From NCBI GenBank assembly GCA_003645735.1, contig QNBQ01000041.1:1-9287 (forward strand): DNA of 9,287 nt, read 5' to 3'. A program made the translations under genes and the position numbers. Shown in pieces: positions 1 to 6,832 of the stretch. How positions within the stretch are numbered: position 1 is the stretch's first letter; each line of letters starts with the position of its first letter. The notes beneath the pieces were generated by a model, which ran no database searches, was not told where the DNA came from, and was given only the letters and a program-made list of their open reading frames with translations. This DNA comes from Candidatus Poribacteria bacterium. Lineage in GTDB: Bacteria; Poribacteria; WGA-4E; B28-G17.

Positions 1-2669
1 ACCTTTCTGCCCCGCCCGTCGAATCCCTCCACCATCACCCCGGCGTTGGCCAATTCGGTGTGGGAGACGATGAAGTAGTCGAATTCGAGGGAGAAGCTTT
101 CGGGGGCCGTCAAGATCTGCCACACCTGAGCGGACTTCATCACCCCTTTCAGAGGGATCAGCTTGAGATGAAGCGATCTCTTCCCCGAGGACGCCCTCTC
201 CCCGCTCGTTCGGACCTCCGCCCCCTCCGTCAGCCGCATGAACCAGCCGGCCAGGCCCTCCTCGAAATCCGGGTTGACGAGCCCCTTCCTCGGCCTGAAA
301 GCCTTCCACACCGCGCGAACCTCCGGGTCGGAGCTCAGCCTTTCGAAGGCCTCCTCAACGGCCTTCCACATGGGCCCTTCATAAGGAGGGGCGTTCCCCG
401 GATCGTAGCCCTCCTCCACCCATCTCAGCTCGATGGCCCGGTAAAGGGAATCGAGCTCCTCCCTGCTCACCCTCGTCTCGCCCCTCCGCATCCTCTCCCG
501 CAAAAGGTTGACATAAGCCTCGGCCCTCGGCCGGTAGTAGAACCTCACCAGCTCGTAGACGTCCTTGCTCTGGTAGTCGATCAGGTTGGGGATCGAGGCG
601 GCGAAGGTCAATCCCTGATCCCGTATCCACCGGCGAAGCGCCTCGGGGGAGGGATTTGTGGGATGTCGGGAGAGCCGCTCCACGACGGCCTCGATGCGGT
701 AGTCGTCTCGGGCGGAGAGGACCTTCTCCAGCTGGTCGAGGAGGAGCGAGAGCACCCCCGCCTCCCTTTCGAACGCTTCGGAATCGCCGGAGGCGAAGGC
801 GCTTTCGAGCAGATTGAGGTGGAGGTTGAAAAGCTCGGTCACGTATTGGCGGAAGGCGTCCACCAGGTCGTTTTGGAGCAGCCGGTTCCCCAGGGCATTG
901 GGGGGAAGTGATAGGGCGGTCCGCATGAACTCCTCCAACCCCTCGAGCACGGCCAGCGCCTGGGGCGGCGGTAACGAGGGGTGAGGGCTCTCGAAGGGGT
1001 AGAGCCTGTGCTGATAGCGGGCCTCGGAGGAGCCCAAAGGGCCGTAGACCGTGCTGGCCAGGGCCTGAACCGCCTTCCTCATGGGGCCGAAAACCTCCCT
1101 CCCATATCGGCGCAGGGTCAGGTCGTCGAGATAAGACGGAAGCTCGACCTCATCGGGGCTCCAGGCCAGCTTGGCCAGGAGGTCGTAGTAGTGGACGGTG
1201 TAGTGAAGAACCTCCATGGTCAGCCCGAAGCCGACGCAATTTCGGGCCCTCTCGTCGCGCGCCGCCTCCTTGACGATACGGATGGCTCCCCCCATGTCGC
1301 CCCTCAGGCCGTCGTCCCCGCCGAACTGGTGGAGGAAGCAGAGGATGAACTCCCTCCCGGCGAAGTATTTGGCCCTCTCCTGTTTGTAGACCGGATGCCG
1401 ATCGCACCAGAGATCCCAGATCACGGCACCTCCCGGGGGGATGTTTCGGAGGAACTCCTGAAGCGTCTCCTCGGGCCAGAACCTCCGGTCGAAGACGAAG
1501 GGCCACCCGCTGAGGTGCCAGATCCCTTCGGGATCGGCGGCCCTGATCCCCTTTAAGGCCCCGAGGGGGAGGGAGACCTGTATCCTCCTCCTCTCCTCGT
1601 CCGAGGTCTCGAAGTGGGCTTCGGAGTAAGGGTCACAGCCGTAGTAGAGATGCCAGGTCCCGTAAACCTCGTTCCAGGCGCGGATGTAGGTTTCGACCCA
1701 TCTCCTGTAGAGCGGGTCGGCGGGGTGGATGTGGCGGGGAAGGGGCCTCCCCAGCTCCTTTTCGATGAACCAGCCGGCGGCGAAATACCTGCCCTCGGGG
1801 TGGGCTTTGACGAACTCCTCCGGCACCTGGGTGGAGGGGAAGGGGGTTATGGCCTCCAGGTCGAGGGTGCGGACGTAATCGAACACCCGCTTGGCCAGCT
1901 CCATCTTCCCCCTGTCCGCCTCGGTGATGGGGCGGCGGCCCAGTCCCATCCTCTCCTCGGCCAGCTTCCTCACCACCTCTCCCCCGATGGTGAGGAGGAC
2001 GGTGTTGAACTTGTTCTTGACCAGCCAGTCCAGCTCCCGCTTCCACTCCTCAAAGCCCCAGAAGCCGGCGTAGGAATAGGTGGCGGCGCACCCACAGCCG
2101 CTGATGGAAAGCCGGATGCGAAACCTGGGCCTCTCGGCCAGGTCGATGGGGGGGAGGGAGATCGTCGCCCTCTCGGGCACGAAGTCGCCGTCCCAGAAGA
2201 AGCCCACGTGGAGGAACCTCTCCAACAGGTGGTAAACGGCGTAAAGCGTCCCCCTGTCCCTGGAGCCGCCCAGGACGAGGAAGCTTTTGTCCCCCTCACG
2301 GGCCGTCTTTATCACGAACCCGTCCAACCCCGGCCAATCCTCGGAGAGCTGAAGGGCTCCCTTCTCGGTCAGCTCCCTTATCAGCCCGTTCGTCTCGGGC
2401 CTCCCGATGAGCACGAGGTTAGCGAACCCCTTAGCCTCCCCCTCGACCAACAAGGGCAGAGCCGCCCCGCTCATCATCTCAACATACTTGGCCAATTCGG
2501 CGGCGGCGTGTCTCTCCGTGGGGGAGGCTTCCCCGCCGATGACGATGGCGGAGACCGGCCTCCCCTCCTCGACCATCGTAAACCCCGCCGGTCCGGCCGA
2601 GGCGATCCCCCCATAACACCCGCTCAGGATAACGATAACCATCGCGATCCCCGCGCCCACAGTCCTCAC
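1..2669 (-). CDS. GH89-family alpha-N-acetylglucosaminidase-like lipoprotein (3' end beyond window)
   Basis: Predicted exo-glycosidase removing terminal alpha-linked N-acetylglucosamine, as in human NAGLU. 889 codons are visible and the C-terminus is cut by the window edge. The GTG start (2669) overlaps the upstream stop as GTGA. Residues 1-18 form a lipoprotein signal ending in the lipobox LSGC, so it should be membrane-anchored and exported. Residues about 35-175 match the small alpha/beta domain preceding GH20/GH89 barrels (GGSRDRGTLYAVYHLLE). Residues about 182-500 match the GH89 barrel: CAATYSYAGFWGFEEW corresponds to human CTQSYSFVWWDWARW, DPYSE carries Glu350 (human Glu316, acid/base), FLHQFGGDDGLRG matches MLHNFGGNHGLFG, and GFGLTME carries Glu486 (human Glu446, nucleophile). 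A helical region follows. From about residue 795 (VNPDFEEGLAGW, then a Ser-Gly-rich strand pattern) there is a CBM4/9-like beta-sandwich. The loop corresponding to human GQEAIW and GPAFLAWGRMGNL is replaced or shortened, so specificity may differ. The family call is strong; the exact substrate is inferred. Confidence 0.88.
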   Translation of the reverse strand, partial: MRTVGAGIAMVIVILSGCYGGIASAGPAGFTMVEEGRPVSAIVIGGEASPTERHAAAELAKYVEMMSGAALPLLVEGEAKGFANLVLIGRPETNGLIRELTEKGALQLSEDWPGLDGFVIKTAREGDKSFLVLGGSRDRGTLYAVYHLLERFLHVGFFWDGDFVPERATISLPPIDLAERPRFRIRLSISGCGCAATYSYAGFWGFEEWKRELDWLVKNKFNTVLLTIGGEVVRKLAEERMGLGRRPITEADRGKMELAKRVFDYVRTLDLEAITPFPSTQVPEEFVKAHPEGRYFAAGWFIEKELGRPLPRHIHPADPLYRRWVETYIRAWNEVYGTWHLYYGCDPYSEAHFETSDEERRRIQVSLPLGALKGIRAADPEGIWHLSGWPFVFDRRFWPEETLQEFLRNIPPGGAVIWDLWCDRHPVYKQERAKYFAGREFILCFLHQFGGDDGLRGDMGGAIRIVKEAARDERARNCVGFGLTMEVLHYTVHYYDLLAKLAWSPDEVELPSYLDDLTLRRYGREVFGPMRKAVQALASTVYGPLGSSEARYQHRLYPFESPHPSLPPPQALAVLEGLEEFMRTALSLPPNALGNRLLQNDLVDAFRQYVTELFNLHLNLLESAFASGDSEAFEREAGVLSLLLDQLEKVLSARDDYRIEAVVERLSRHPTNPSPEALRRWIRDQGLTFAASIPNLIDYQSKDVYELVRFYYRPRAEAYVNLLRERMRRGETRVSREELDSLYRAIELRWVEEGYDPGNAPPYEGPMWKAVEEAFERLSSDPEVRAVWKAFRPRKGLVNPDFEEGLAGWFMRLTEGAEVRTSGERASSGKRSLHLKLIPLKGVMKSAQVWQILTAPESFSLEFDYFIVSHTELANAGVMVEGFDGRGRK

Positions 2670-3505
2670 CCCCTCACCAGCTCGGCCAGGAACCCGGCTG
2701 CCCTCCTTACCCCCTCCTCGGGGCCGAAGAGGGGATCCTCATGTTCGAAGGAGATGACGTAATCGTAGCCCGCCTCCCTGTAGGCGCTGAGCAGGGCCCT
2801 CCAATCGACCTGTCCGAAGCCGGGGATCCTGAACCGCCACCATCCCCTTCCCATCACTCCCTCCAGCCTGAGGATGTGGCTCAGAACCTCGGTGTCCTTG
2901 GCATGGGAGTGAAAGATCTTGTCCCCGAACCCCCTCACCGCCTCCAGATAATCGATCCCCTGCCAGACGAAGTGGGAGGGATCGAAGTTCAGGCCCAGGT
3001 TCTCCTGGGGAAGCTCGTCGAACATCCGCTCGATGGTTGGGATGTTGTGGACCATAAAGGGAGGGAAGGTCTCAACGGCTATCTTGACCCCGAGGTCGGC
3101 GGCCTCCTTGAGGTGCTCCCCCATTATCTCTTTGAACATCTTCCAATTTTCGCCCTCCTCGACGTCGGGGAGGGGGGCGCCGCTCACGGCCGTCACCACG
3201 GGGACCCCCATCGCCCCCGCCGCCCTGACGACCCACCTGAAATGCTCGTTTAACGCTTCCCTCTCCGACGGATCGGGGTGGAGATGGTTGACGTGACAGG
3301 TCAGGGCGGAGATGAACAGGCCCCTCTCCTCGACCTGTGCTACGATCTCCTCACCCTTTCCCTCCGCCGCCTCCCTGGGGGAGATATGTCTGCTCCACGG
3401 CCAGGCCGCTATCTCCACCGCATCATAGCCCGCCTCCCGGGCCAGATCTAAAACCTCCGTCAAAGGCCGATCGTTCAGAACCGCCGTTAAGAAACCAATC
3501 CTCAT
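2666..3505 (-). CDS. Sugar phosphate isomerase/epimerase-like TIM barrel (AP endonuclease 2 fold)
   Basis: A 279-residue protein of the xylose-isomerase-like / AP_endonuc_2 superfamily, which isomerises or epimerises sugars or cyclitols using a divalent metal; likely cytoplasmic. Sequence signs: the N-terminal strand MRIGFLTAVL, then YDAVEIAAW. The metal-ligand set expected for the family is visible as Glu145 (AVETFPP), Asp175 and His178 (NFDPSH), His199/His201 (FHSHAKD) and Glu254 (ISFEHED). Length is typical. The start at 3505 is chosen because GGAGGTGA lies 7 bp upstream and overlaps the previous gene's stop; an open frame continues to 3577 but only through the end of the neighbouring gene. 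The 3' end overlaps the GH89 start by GTGA, implying translational coupling. Context suggests it acts on a sugar released by the neighbouring glycosidases, but this superfamily is broad and the substrate cannot be read from the sequence. Confidence 0.88.
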   Translation of the reverse strand: MRIGFLTAVLNDRPLTEVLDLAREAGYDAVEIAAWPWSRHISPREAAEGKGEEIVAQVEERGLFISALTCHVNHLHPDPSEREALNEHFRWVVRAAGAMGVPVVTAVSGAPLPDVEEGENWKMFKEIMGEHLKEAADLGVKIAVETFPPFMVHNIPTIERMFDELPQENLGLNFDPSHFVWQGIDYLEAVRGFGDKIFHSHAKDTEVLSHILRLEGVMGRGWWRFRIPGFGQVDWRALLSAYREAGYDYVISFEHEDPLFGPEEGVRRAAGFLAELVRG

Positions 3506-3512
3506 GATTCGC

Positions 3513-4424
3513 TCACCTCCCCTTTCCTCCCCCTTCGGGGAAGAAGCCTTTGAGGAAGCTTTCCAGCGAGCCTTCATAGACGGCCTCCGCCAGGAACTCC
3601 GTCCCGCGCTGATCCCCCCAGCTGTAGTAGATGACCGTCCGACCCCGGTATTCGCATAGGTCGACGTCGGAGTTGTTGATGTCGACGGCCCCGGCTATGC
3701 GCTCCCTCAGCTGCGGCGGCAGGCTCGGGTTGGCGATCCTCTTGTCCTCCTCCGAGGGCCACATGATCGGGTTGAAGGGGCTCGGCTCCCACTCCTTTAA
3801 ATCCTTTGAGCGCACGATATGCGGGGCGAAATGCCACTCCGGATAGGCCTCGAGGTAAATCATGTAGAACCAGCCGTCGACGTAGCGCAGGACGGGGCAG
3901 GCCGTGTAGCGATCCCTCGAGTAAACCCTGTCAGGCGGGAGCATCCTCCAGCTGAGCAGATCCCTCGACTCGGCGAAGAAGATGGTGAACCTGACGCCCA
4001 CCACCTCGGGCGGCTCGCCCACCTCGACCGCCATGACGTATCCGTCGCCCGCCTTGCAGACCGAGCTGTTGTAGATCCCCCACCCCGGCGTCTCCAGGGC
4101 GACCTGTGAACGCCAGCTTTCCAGGTCGTCCGATCGGAACACGAAGATCCGATCCCCTCCCCACCTCTCCACCCCGTATACGTAGGCCGTCTCCCCCTCC
4201 ACATAGGCGCTTCCCAGGTGGAAGCCGCGGGCGAAGGGAGGGGAGGGACGGCCCGTTTCCACGTCGACGAACCTGAAGTAGGAGTCCCCCGTCCGGTTCG
4301 CCCAGTGGTTCGGCCTGACGTATTCGAACCTGTAGAGGCGTCCTTTCCAGACGACCGGGGTGGTCTCCACCATGTCGCAGTCCACCGTTCCGATCTTTTT
4401 TATCCGAGGCCTCATCTCCTCCAC
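3513..4424 (-). CDS. Five-bladed beta-propeller glycosidase-like protein (GH43/GH32-like fold)
   Basis: A protein of about 300 residues made of repeated beta-strand blades with the pattern seen in GH43/GH32/GH117-type five-bladed propellers: DMVETTPVVWKGRLYRFEYV, FHLGSAYVEGETAYVYGVE, IFVFRSDDLESW, IYNSSVCKAGDGYVMAVEV, FTIFFAESRDLLSWRM, YTACPVLRYVDGWFYMIYLE, HIVRSKDLKEWEP and VDLCEYRGRTVIYYSW. The S-x-D-L-x-x-W motif closes several blades. Asp15, Asp17 and Glu20 in the first blade are candidate catalytic acids by position, but I cannot assign the triad. No signal peptide is visible, so it is probably cytoplasmic, unlike the GH89 partner. The start is ambiguous: GTG at 4424 as given, or ATG at 4415. 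The ATG would overlap the previous gene's stop as ATGA if the frameshift near 4474 is corrected, so I lean towards 4415 as the biological start. Stop at 3513; the next gene begins 7 bp later. Confidence 0.8.
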   Translation of the reverse strand: MEEMRPRIKKIGTVDCDMVETTPVVWKGRLYRFEYVRPNHWANRTGDSYFRFVDVETGRPSPPFARGFHLGSAYVEGETAYVYGVERWGGDRIFVFRSDDLESWRSQVALETPGWGIYNSSVCKAGDGYVMAVEVGEPPEVVGVRFTIFFAESRDLLSWRMLPPDRVYSRDRYTACPVLRYVDGWFYMIYLEAYPEWHFAPHIVRSKDLKEWEPSPFNPIMWPSEEDKRIANPSLPPQLRERIAGAVDINNSDVDLCEYRGRTVIYYSWGDQRGTEFLAEAVYEGSLESFLKGFFPEGGGKGR

Positions 4425-4431
4425 GGCGGGG

Positions 4432-5265
4432 TCATGTCCCAGCTTTCGGGCGGCGCCGTGTCCTCCTCGCCCGCCAGTAGGCGTCCAGGAGATCGGCGCC
4501 GCCTATCCCGCGCTGCATGTTCTGGTGGAATATCAGCACCAGGTTGGCGCTCTCCCAGCTCAGCCCTTTATCGGAGCTGACGAACAGGCCGGCGGGCGTG
4601 CTGCAGTAGATCTTGTCGGAGCCGATGGGGGTGTGCACCCGATAGGCCAGCGGGATCTCCAACCCTTCGTTCGACCTTCGCCAGCTCCTGCCCCCATCCC
4701 CTATCCACTTCTCGCCGTAATCGAGGCTCCTGTAGATCCCCTCGCTCGTCCCGGCGGCGGTCGTCTTGAAGAAGCCCTCCTTCGCCGCGACGAAGAGGTA
4801 TCTGACCCTGTGGCCCGCCGCTATGGCGATCGGGCGGGCGTTCAGGTTCTCATAGGGAGGCGCTCCCTGCCTCCAGTAGTTCGATTTGGGCGACCCCTCC
4901 CTCTCCTCGTAGGAGGGGCCGTGCCCGAACACGTATCCCCTGGCCAGCAGCCCCTTAACCCCCGTCACCTCCATACACCTGCAGATCGCCCTGAAGATCT
5001 TGCTGCAGCGCTCCTTGACCTTTTCGTCCTTGGTGAACAGGTATCTGTAGCACTGGCCGCCCAGGTAGTAGGAGGTCCAGTTTATCGAGTGGGCCACGTC
5101 GGCCCTGCCCTCGGTTGTGGGGTCGAGCGGCCCCTCATATCCCGGGGGGAAATCGACGGTCGAGGGGTAAAGGCCGTTTATCCAATGCCTGTAAAGCACG
5201 TTCCTCTCGAATATCTCCGCCTTCTCCCTCAGAGGGACTTTCCAGCTGTCGTCAACATATCCCAT
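4432..5265 (-). CDS. Mosaic protein: partial helical (six-hairpin-like) domain plus Asp-box/BNR repeats, probable C-terminal frameshift
   Basis: First gene of the minus-strand operon, 277 residues as read. The start at 5265 has GGAGGT 5 bp upstream. Residues 1-140 are Trp/Tyr-rich and helical (YRHWINGLYPS, DVAHSINWTSYYLGGQCYRY, RGYVFGHGPSYEERE). They resemble the N-terminal part of larger alpha/alpha-toroid carbohydrate-active proteins; this is recollection, not a search result. Residues 150-237 carry two Asp boxes of the form S-x-D-x-G-x-x-W (180-187 and 230-237), as in BNR/sialidase/sortilin propellers, but this is far too short for a full propeller. The tail from residue 265 turns into an Arg-rich run (RARRTRRRPKAGT). 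The -1 frame instead gives AGEEDTAPPESWDMTPPWRR and a stop at 4412 that overlaps the next ATG, so a one-base loss near 4474 is likely. No signal peptide is seen. Function is unknown; the context is glycan breakdown. Confidence 0.7.
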   Translation of the reverse strand: MGYVDDSWKVPLREKAEIFERNVLYRHWINGLYPSTVDFPPGYEGPLDPTTEGRADVAHSINWTSYYLGGQCYRYLFTKDEKVKERCSKIFRAICRCMEVTGVKGLLARGYVFGHGPSYEEREGSPKSNYWRQGAPPYENLNARPIAIAAGHRVRYLFVAAKEGFFKTTAAGTSEGIYRSLDYGEKWIGDGGRSWRRSNEGLEIPLAYRVHTPIGSDKIYCSTPAGLFVSSDKGLSWESANLVLIFHQNMQRGIGGADLLDAYWRARRTRRRPKAGT

Positions 5266-5295
5266 CGACCACCTCCGGCAAGCCCTTCGGCCTAA

Positions 5296-5324
5296 ATCAT
5301 ACGACGTCTCCGGGCAAGAGGCAA
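5296..5324 (-). promoter_or_regulatory. Sigma70-like promoter of the four-gene glycan operon
   Basis: On the minus strand a -35 box TTGCCT (5324-5319), a 17-bp spacer and a -10 box TATGAT (5301-5296) lie about 30 bp upstream of the start at 5265. Predicted transcription starts near 5289, giving a leader of about 24 nt that contains the GGAGGT ribosome site (5276-5271). Box sequences and spacing are directly visible; activity is inferred. Confidence 0.6.
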
Positions 5325-5336
5325 GCCCTAAGGGGA

Positions 5337-5346
5337 GGTGGACACC
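5337..5346. promoter_or_regulatory. Candidate operator: inverted repeat GGTG-GA-CACC over the plus -35 box
   Basis: The 10 bp GGTGGACACC form two exact 4-bp inverted half-sites around GA and cover the -35 box of the plus-strand promoter. A second short inverted repeat, CCCT-A-AGGG (5326-5334), sits between the two -35 boxes. Either could be a half-site for a regulator shared by the divergent operons. No regulator gene is in the window and the repeats are short, so this is tentative. Confidence 0.25.
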
Positions 5347-5367
5347 CGCCCCGGAATGTTGTATCCT
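5339..5367 (+). promoter_or_regulatory. Sigma70-like promoter of the ceramidase-like/DegT operon
   Basis: On the plus strand a -35 box TGGACA (5339-5344, five of six consensus bases), a 17-bp spacer and a -10 box TATCCT (5362-5367) precede the ATG at 5402, with an expected leader of about 28 nt. It is back-to-back with the minus-strand promoter, the two -35 boxes being only 14 bp apart. The -10 box is weak (four of six), so some activation may be required. Confidence 0.5.
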
Positions 5368-5401
5368 CATCGGGAGAGATCGTCGGGCTAGGGGGTTGGA
5401 T

Positions 5402-6829
5402 ATGTCGAGGTTGAGGATCGGCTGGGCGAGCGTCGACGTGACCCCGGATCGGCCCGTGATCCTCCGGGGTCAGTTCCACGCCCGGATCTCGAAGGGTGTG
5501 CGGGATCCAATCACGGTCACCGCTTTGGCCTTGGAACGGGACGGGGTCGGGTGCGTGATGGCCTCGGCAGATATGGTGGCCATACCCGACGATATTTTGA
5601 GCGGGGTTCGGGCCAAGCTGAGGGGGATGATCGACGACCTCGATCCGGAGAGGGTCTTTATCAGCGCGACCCATTCGCACACCGCCCCGGCGACGGACGA
5701 CGAGGAGTGGGAGGACATGGGCCCCGGCGTGATGAAGCCGAGCGAATACGCCTCCTTTTTCATCGAAAGGGCAGCGGAGTGCATCGCGCGGGCTTGGAGG
5801 AGCCGATCGGCCGGGAGCGTGGCCTGGGGTCTGGGATACGCCGTCGTGGGCCGCAACCGGCGCCAGGTCCTCAGGGACGGCAGGGCCGTCATGTATGGGG
5901 ACACCTCGCGGCCCGAGTTCTCGCACATCGAGGGGTATGAGGATCACGGCGTCGATCAGCTGTTCACCTTCGACGGAGAGGGGAGGCTGACGGGCGTGGT
6001 GGTCAACCTGGCCTGCCCGGCGCAGGTCAGCGAGGGCGACTGGCTGATCTCCGCCGACTTCTGGCACGAGACCAGATGCGAGCTGAGGAGGCGGCTGGGA
6101 GGGGATCTGTTCGTCCTGCCACAGTGCGGCGCTGCCGGGGATCAATCGCCCCATCTCATGTATTACCGCCGGGCGGAGATGAGGATGTTGCGCCTGCAGG
6201 GGTTGATCGAGAGCGAGGAGGTGGTCCGCCCCACCCAACAGCGCCAAGAGATCGCCAGGCGGATAGCCGACGCGGTCGAGTTCACGTTCAAAGTCGCCTC
6301 GAAGGAGCGGTTCGACTCGCCCGTCCTCATACACGAAGGAAGGGTCATCCACCTGCCGCGGAGGATCATCACGGAGGAGGAGCTGGAGGAGGCGCGGGAG
6401 CAGGTGGAGCGGCTCACCCAGAGGTTGAGGGAGCTATCGGATAGGCCGCCGTATGACGTGGAGCGGTCGCGCTGTTTCGGGCTGAGGAGGTGGTATCAGG
6501 GGGTGATCAGGCGGTATGAGCTTCAGAGATCCCAGCCGACGTATCCGGTCGAGATACATGTGGTGAGGCTGGGGGAGATCGCCTTCGCGACCAACCCGTT
6601 CGAGCTTTACCTGGATTACGGGATAAGGATCAAGGCGCGCAGCAGGGCAGTTCAGACCTTCGTCGTGCAGCTGGCCGGCGGCGGGACATATCTGCCGACG
6701 GCCCGCAGCCTCGAAGGAGGGGGATACGGCAGCGTGCCGGCGAGCAACATCGTCGGGCCGGAGGGGGGAGATCTGTTGGTAGAGGAGACGGTTTCGACGA
6801 TAAACCGCATGTTCGGCGAGGAGGGATGA
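5402..6829 (+). CDS. Neutral/alkaline ceramidase-like hydrolase
   Basis: A 475-residue protein resembling the N-terminal catalytic domain of neutral/alkaline non-lysosomal ceramidases, zinc enzymes that cleave the amide bond of ceramide. It opens with the family-typical IGWASVDVTPDRPVILRGQ, then DPITVTALALE. Zinc-site residues appear in ATHSHTAPA (His91, His93), matching THTHSGP of known ceramidases. AGDQSPH places Ser249 where ceramidases have the catalytic serine in GDVSPN. A charged helical stretch (about 325-350) may be an inserted coiled-coil hairpin. No signal peptide is seen, whereas characterised bacterial ceramidases are secreted, so this may be a cytoplasmic amidase with another substrate. 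ATG 5402 is preferred over the in-frame TTG at 5396 because AGGGGGT lies about 5 bp upstream. It shares a transcript with the aminotransferase 3 bp downstream. The family is confident, the substrate is not. Confidence 0.82.
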   Translation: MSRLRIGWASVDVTPDRPVILRGQFHARISKGVRDPITVTALALERDGVGCVMASADMVAIPDDILSGVRAKLRGMIDDLDPERVFISATHSHTAPATDDEEWEDMGPGVMKPSEYASFFIERAAECIARAWRSRSAGSVAWGLGYAVVGRNRRQVLRDGRAVMYGDTSRPEFSHIEGYEDHGVDQLFTFDGEGRLTGVVVNLACPAQVSEGDWLISADFWHETRCELRRRLGGDLFVLPQCGAAGDQSPHLMYYRRAEMRMLRLQGLIESEEVVRPTQQRQEIARRIADAVEFTFKVASKERFDSPVLIHEGRVIHLPRRIITEEELEEAREQVERLTQRLRELSDRPPYDVERSRCFGLRRWYQGVIRRYELQRSQPTYPVEIHVVRLGEIAFATNPFELYLDYGIRIKARSRAVQTFVVQLAGGGTYLPTARSLEGGGYGSVPASNIVGPEGGDLLVEETVSTINRMFGEEG

Positions 6830-6832
6830 GAC

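Noticed and set aside
1386..1412. Suspected loss of the GH89 nucleophile at Asp423 (WCDRHPVY versus human FAESQPVY)
   Set aside because: Counting along human NAGLU shows that FAES is not the catalytic position. The nucleophile aligns with Glu486 in GFGLTME, which is conserved.
60..2762. Long plus-strand open frames (60-911, 981-1556, 1614-2762) and other minus frames inside this span
   Set aside because: They are antisense or off-frame shadows of the GH89 gene. Their translations are Pro/Gly/Arg-rich without motifs, whereas the minus frame from 2669 aligns through recognisable GH89 motifs.
3506..3577. Extending the isomerase upstream to 3577
   Set aside because: The extra residues are read from the 3' end of the propeller gene in another frame; the TIM-barrel strand begins at the ATG at 3505 with a strong ribosome site.
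4360..5295. Plus-strand open frame of 311 codons opposite the mosaic gene
   Set aside because: No ribosome site or family pattern; it mirrors the minus-strand gene, which has a good ribosome site and Asp-box motifs.
5266..5370. Extending the mosaic gene upstream to ATG 5370
   Set aside because: The extra 35 residues lie across the promoter and have no family-like character, while the start at 5265 has GGAGGT at good spacing.
5297..6352. Minus-strand open frame of 351 codons over the ceramidase-like gene
   Set aside because: Low-complexity Pro/His/Arg-rich translation; the opposite strand carries conserved HSH and GDQSP motifs.
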